Source: Eubacteriales bacterium
Lineage (GTDB): Bacteria > Bacillota > Clostridia > Lachnospirales > Lachnospiraceae
DNA: 64,000 bases
Reading direction: 5' to 3'
Assembly (NCBI GenBank): GCA_030537935.1
Contig: JAUNUY010000003.1
Location: 186,001-250,000 of the forward strand
A model generated the notes under the pieces. That model was not told the origin of the DNA. It was given only the letters and a program-made list of their open reading frames with translations, and did not search any database. Of the stretch, positions 63,366 through 64,000 are shown one piece after another. Each line of letters starts with the position of its first letter. The stretch's first letter is position 1. Both the position numbers and the translations under genes were made by a program.

Positions 63366-63497
63366 TTACTTTTTGGCATGGAAGAAGATATACAGAACTG
63401 TCAGCATGATGATGACACCCGCGACGATATATATGATATGCTCATAACCACCCAACGGGTGTAAAACATCTTCCATTCTTTTTGAAAAAACATCCAT
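63366..63497 (-). CDS. Small 43-residue membrane protein of the pilus island
   Basis: MDVFSKRMEDVLHPLGGYEH followed by a single membrane helix (IIYIVAGVIIMLTVLYIFF) and HAKK. GGAGG lies 9 bases before the ATG and the stop is 15 bases before the sortase start. Another overlapping frame (start 63510) lacks a helix and is less likely. Topology: N-out or N-in cannot be decided. It may assist sortase placement; unknown family. Confidence 0.6.
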   Translation of the reverse strand: MDVFSKRMEDVLHPLGGYEHIIYIVAGVIIMLTVLYIFFHAKK

Positions 63498-63515
63498 TTC
63501 TTCATGCCTCCCATC

Positions 63516-63555
63516 CGATAGCAAAAGTCGGAATGGTTTCCGACTTTTGCTATCG
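63516..63555 (-). repeat. 18-bp intercistronic hairpin after the IPLTG pilin
   Basis: Perfect 18-bp arms (CGATAGCAAAAGTCGGAA and complement) with a 4-base loop, no T-run on the minus strand, ending just before the next gene's ribosome site. It probably protects the pilin mRNA and limits downstream expression. Confidence 0.75.
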
Positions 63556-63593
63556 GGGCAAGTCGCCTTGCCCTGATAAGCTTTAATAATCTC

Positions 63594-64000
63594 CTAGTCT
63601 TCCATCGAACGTCTTCTCTTAATTGCAAAAACTGCTCCTGCCATTAACAGTAAACCGCCCACGGTAAAGATTACCGTACCGATACCACCCGTCAAAGGTA
63701 TATCCATCGGTTCATTTTTAATCATCAGTTGCTCCTGTAAATTTTCAGGCGTGCCCAACTCAACAGCCATTGGGTTTTTGTAATAAGAAGTCTCGTTTAC
63801 GGTGAACGGAATACGAGAAGCTATACGCTTGAATCCCTTCGGAGCCTCAATCTCCACCAACTCATAATCCCCGTACTGCAATCCTTTAATTTCAAAGTCA
63901 CCTTCCAAGCCGGATTTTAAAACCATGTCCTCAGCCGTGTTTTTTGCCGACCAAGTATAATCATTTTGCAAATAATGATCAACTATACTTATGGTGCCCG
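63594..64000 (-). CDS. Pilin subunit with IPLTG sorting motif (5' end beyond window)
   Basis: Only the C-terminal 134 residues are in the window; the frame is open to the edge (GTISIVDHYLQNDYTWSAKN). A Cna-B-type domain (GDFEIKGLQYGDYELVEIEA with the E-box EIEAPKG) is followed by IPLTGG, a hydrophobic helix and KRRRS, a variant LPXTG signal. The lysine and glutamate of this domain likely form an intramolecular isopeptide bond. First visible gene of the island, probably the major pilin. Confidence 0.85.
   Translation of the reverse strand, partial: GTISIVDHYLQNDYTWSAKNTAEDMVLKSGLEGDFEIKGLQYGDYELVEIEAPKGFKRIASRIPFTVNETSYYKNPMAVELGTPENLQEQLMIKNEPMDIPLTGGIGTVIFTVGGLLLMAGAVFAIKRRRSMED

Noticed and set aside
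63401..63628. 75-codon minus-strand frame between pilin and sortase
   Set aside because: It spans the hairpin and the pilin stop; the overlapping 43-residue frame has a membrane helix and better signals.

Overview
The window comes from a low-GC-type Gram-positive anaerobe (Bacillota; Clostridia or Tissierellia-like). The genus cannot be fixed from the sequence. The evidence is strong AGGAGG ribosome binding sites, lipoprotein signal peptides, class C sortases with pilins, a superoxide reductase, a Na+-type V-ATPase in the enterococcal ntp gene order, and NCS2, YitT, HflX, TrhA and DUF1275 proteins typical of Firmicutes. Most of the window has intermediate GC. Three stretches are visibly AT-richer and look accessory: about 1-1800, 47.8-51.7 kb, and 59-64 kb.

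Layout: 0-1.8 kb holds an AT-rich accessory set (ClbS/DfsB-like protein cut by the window edge, SAP-domain protein, DUF3021 membrane protein). From 14.7 down to 1.9 kb runs a long minus-strand gene train, hflX-thyA-folA-gntR-MFS-pseudo-PGI-sbcD-sbcC-typA-rlmD, with several ATGA-type overlaps. It joins thymidylate/folate synthesis, DNA end processing and translation factors to a sugar-isomerase-like protein that has lost its catalytic motifs. A copper ATPase (copA) is divergent from dtd. Then follow a plus-strand purine catabolic operon, xdhABC plus an NCS2 permease, with a pair of inverted operator-like repeats around its promoter, and a minus-strand pair (RmlD-like reductase, DAACS symporter).

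25.6-34.2 kb is a complete nine-gene V-type ATPase operon in the order F-I-K-E-C-G-A-B-D. 34.4-44.4 kb is a mosaic of one- and two-gene units: a lipoprotein, yitT, an orphan solute-binding lipoprotein directly behind rnpB (RNase P RNA), YihY/BrkB, DUF1275, a class III-like superoxide reductase, a DUF6935 protein, a methyltransferase, TrhA with a clear operator, and yaaA with a lipoprotein serpin. 44.4-47.4 kb is a fructose operon (fruK and a fused PTS EIIABC). 47.4-51.7 kb carries a wall-anchored adhesin with an LPEMG sorting signal plus small DUF proteins. 52-59 kb encodes MgtC and then a YesM/YesN-type two-component system joined to a complete solute ABC transporter (HptSRA/AfuBC-like). 59.3 kb to the end is the distal part of a pilus island: two pilins with variant sorting motifs, three class C sortases and an overlooked 43-residue membrane protein.

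No CRISPR array, rRNA, tRNA or intact insertion sequence was seen. The items most worth following up are the catalytically dead PGI paralogue inside the sbcCD operon, the paired operators at xdhA, the rnpB gene that seems to be transcribed into a solute-binding protein gene, the superoxide reductase that has lost its centre I cysteines, and the sensor-transporter operon at 52.6-59 kb.
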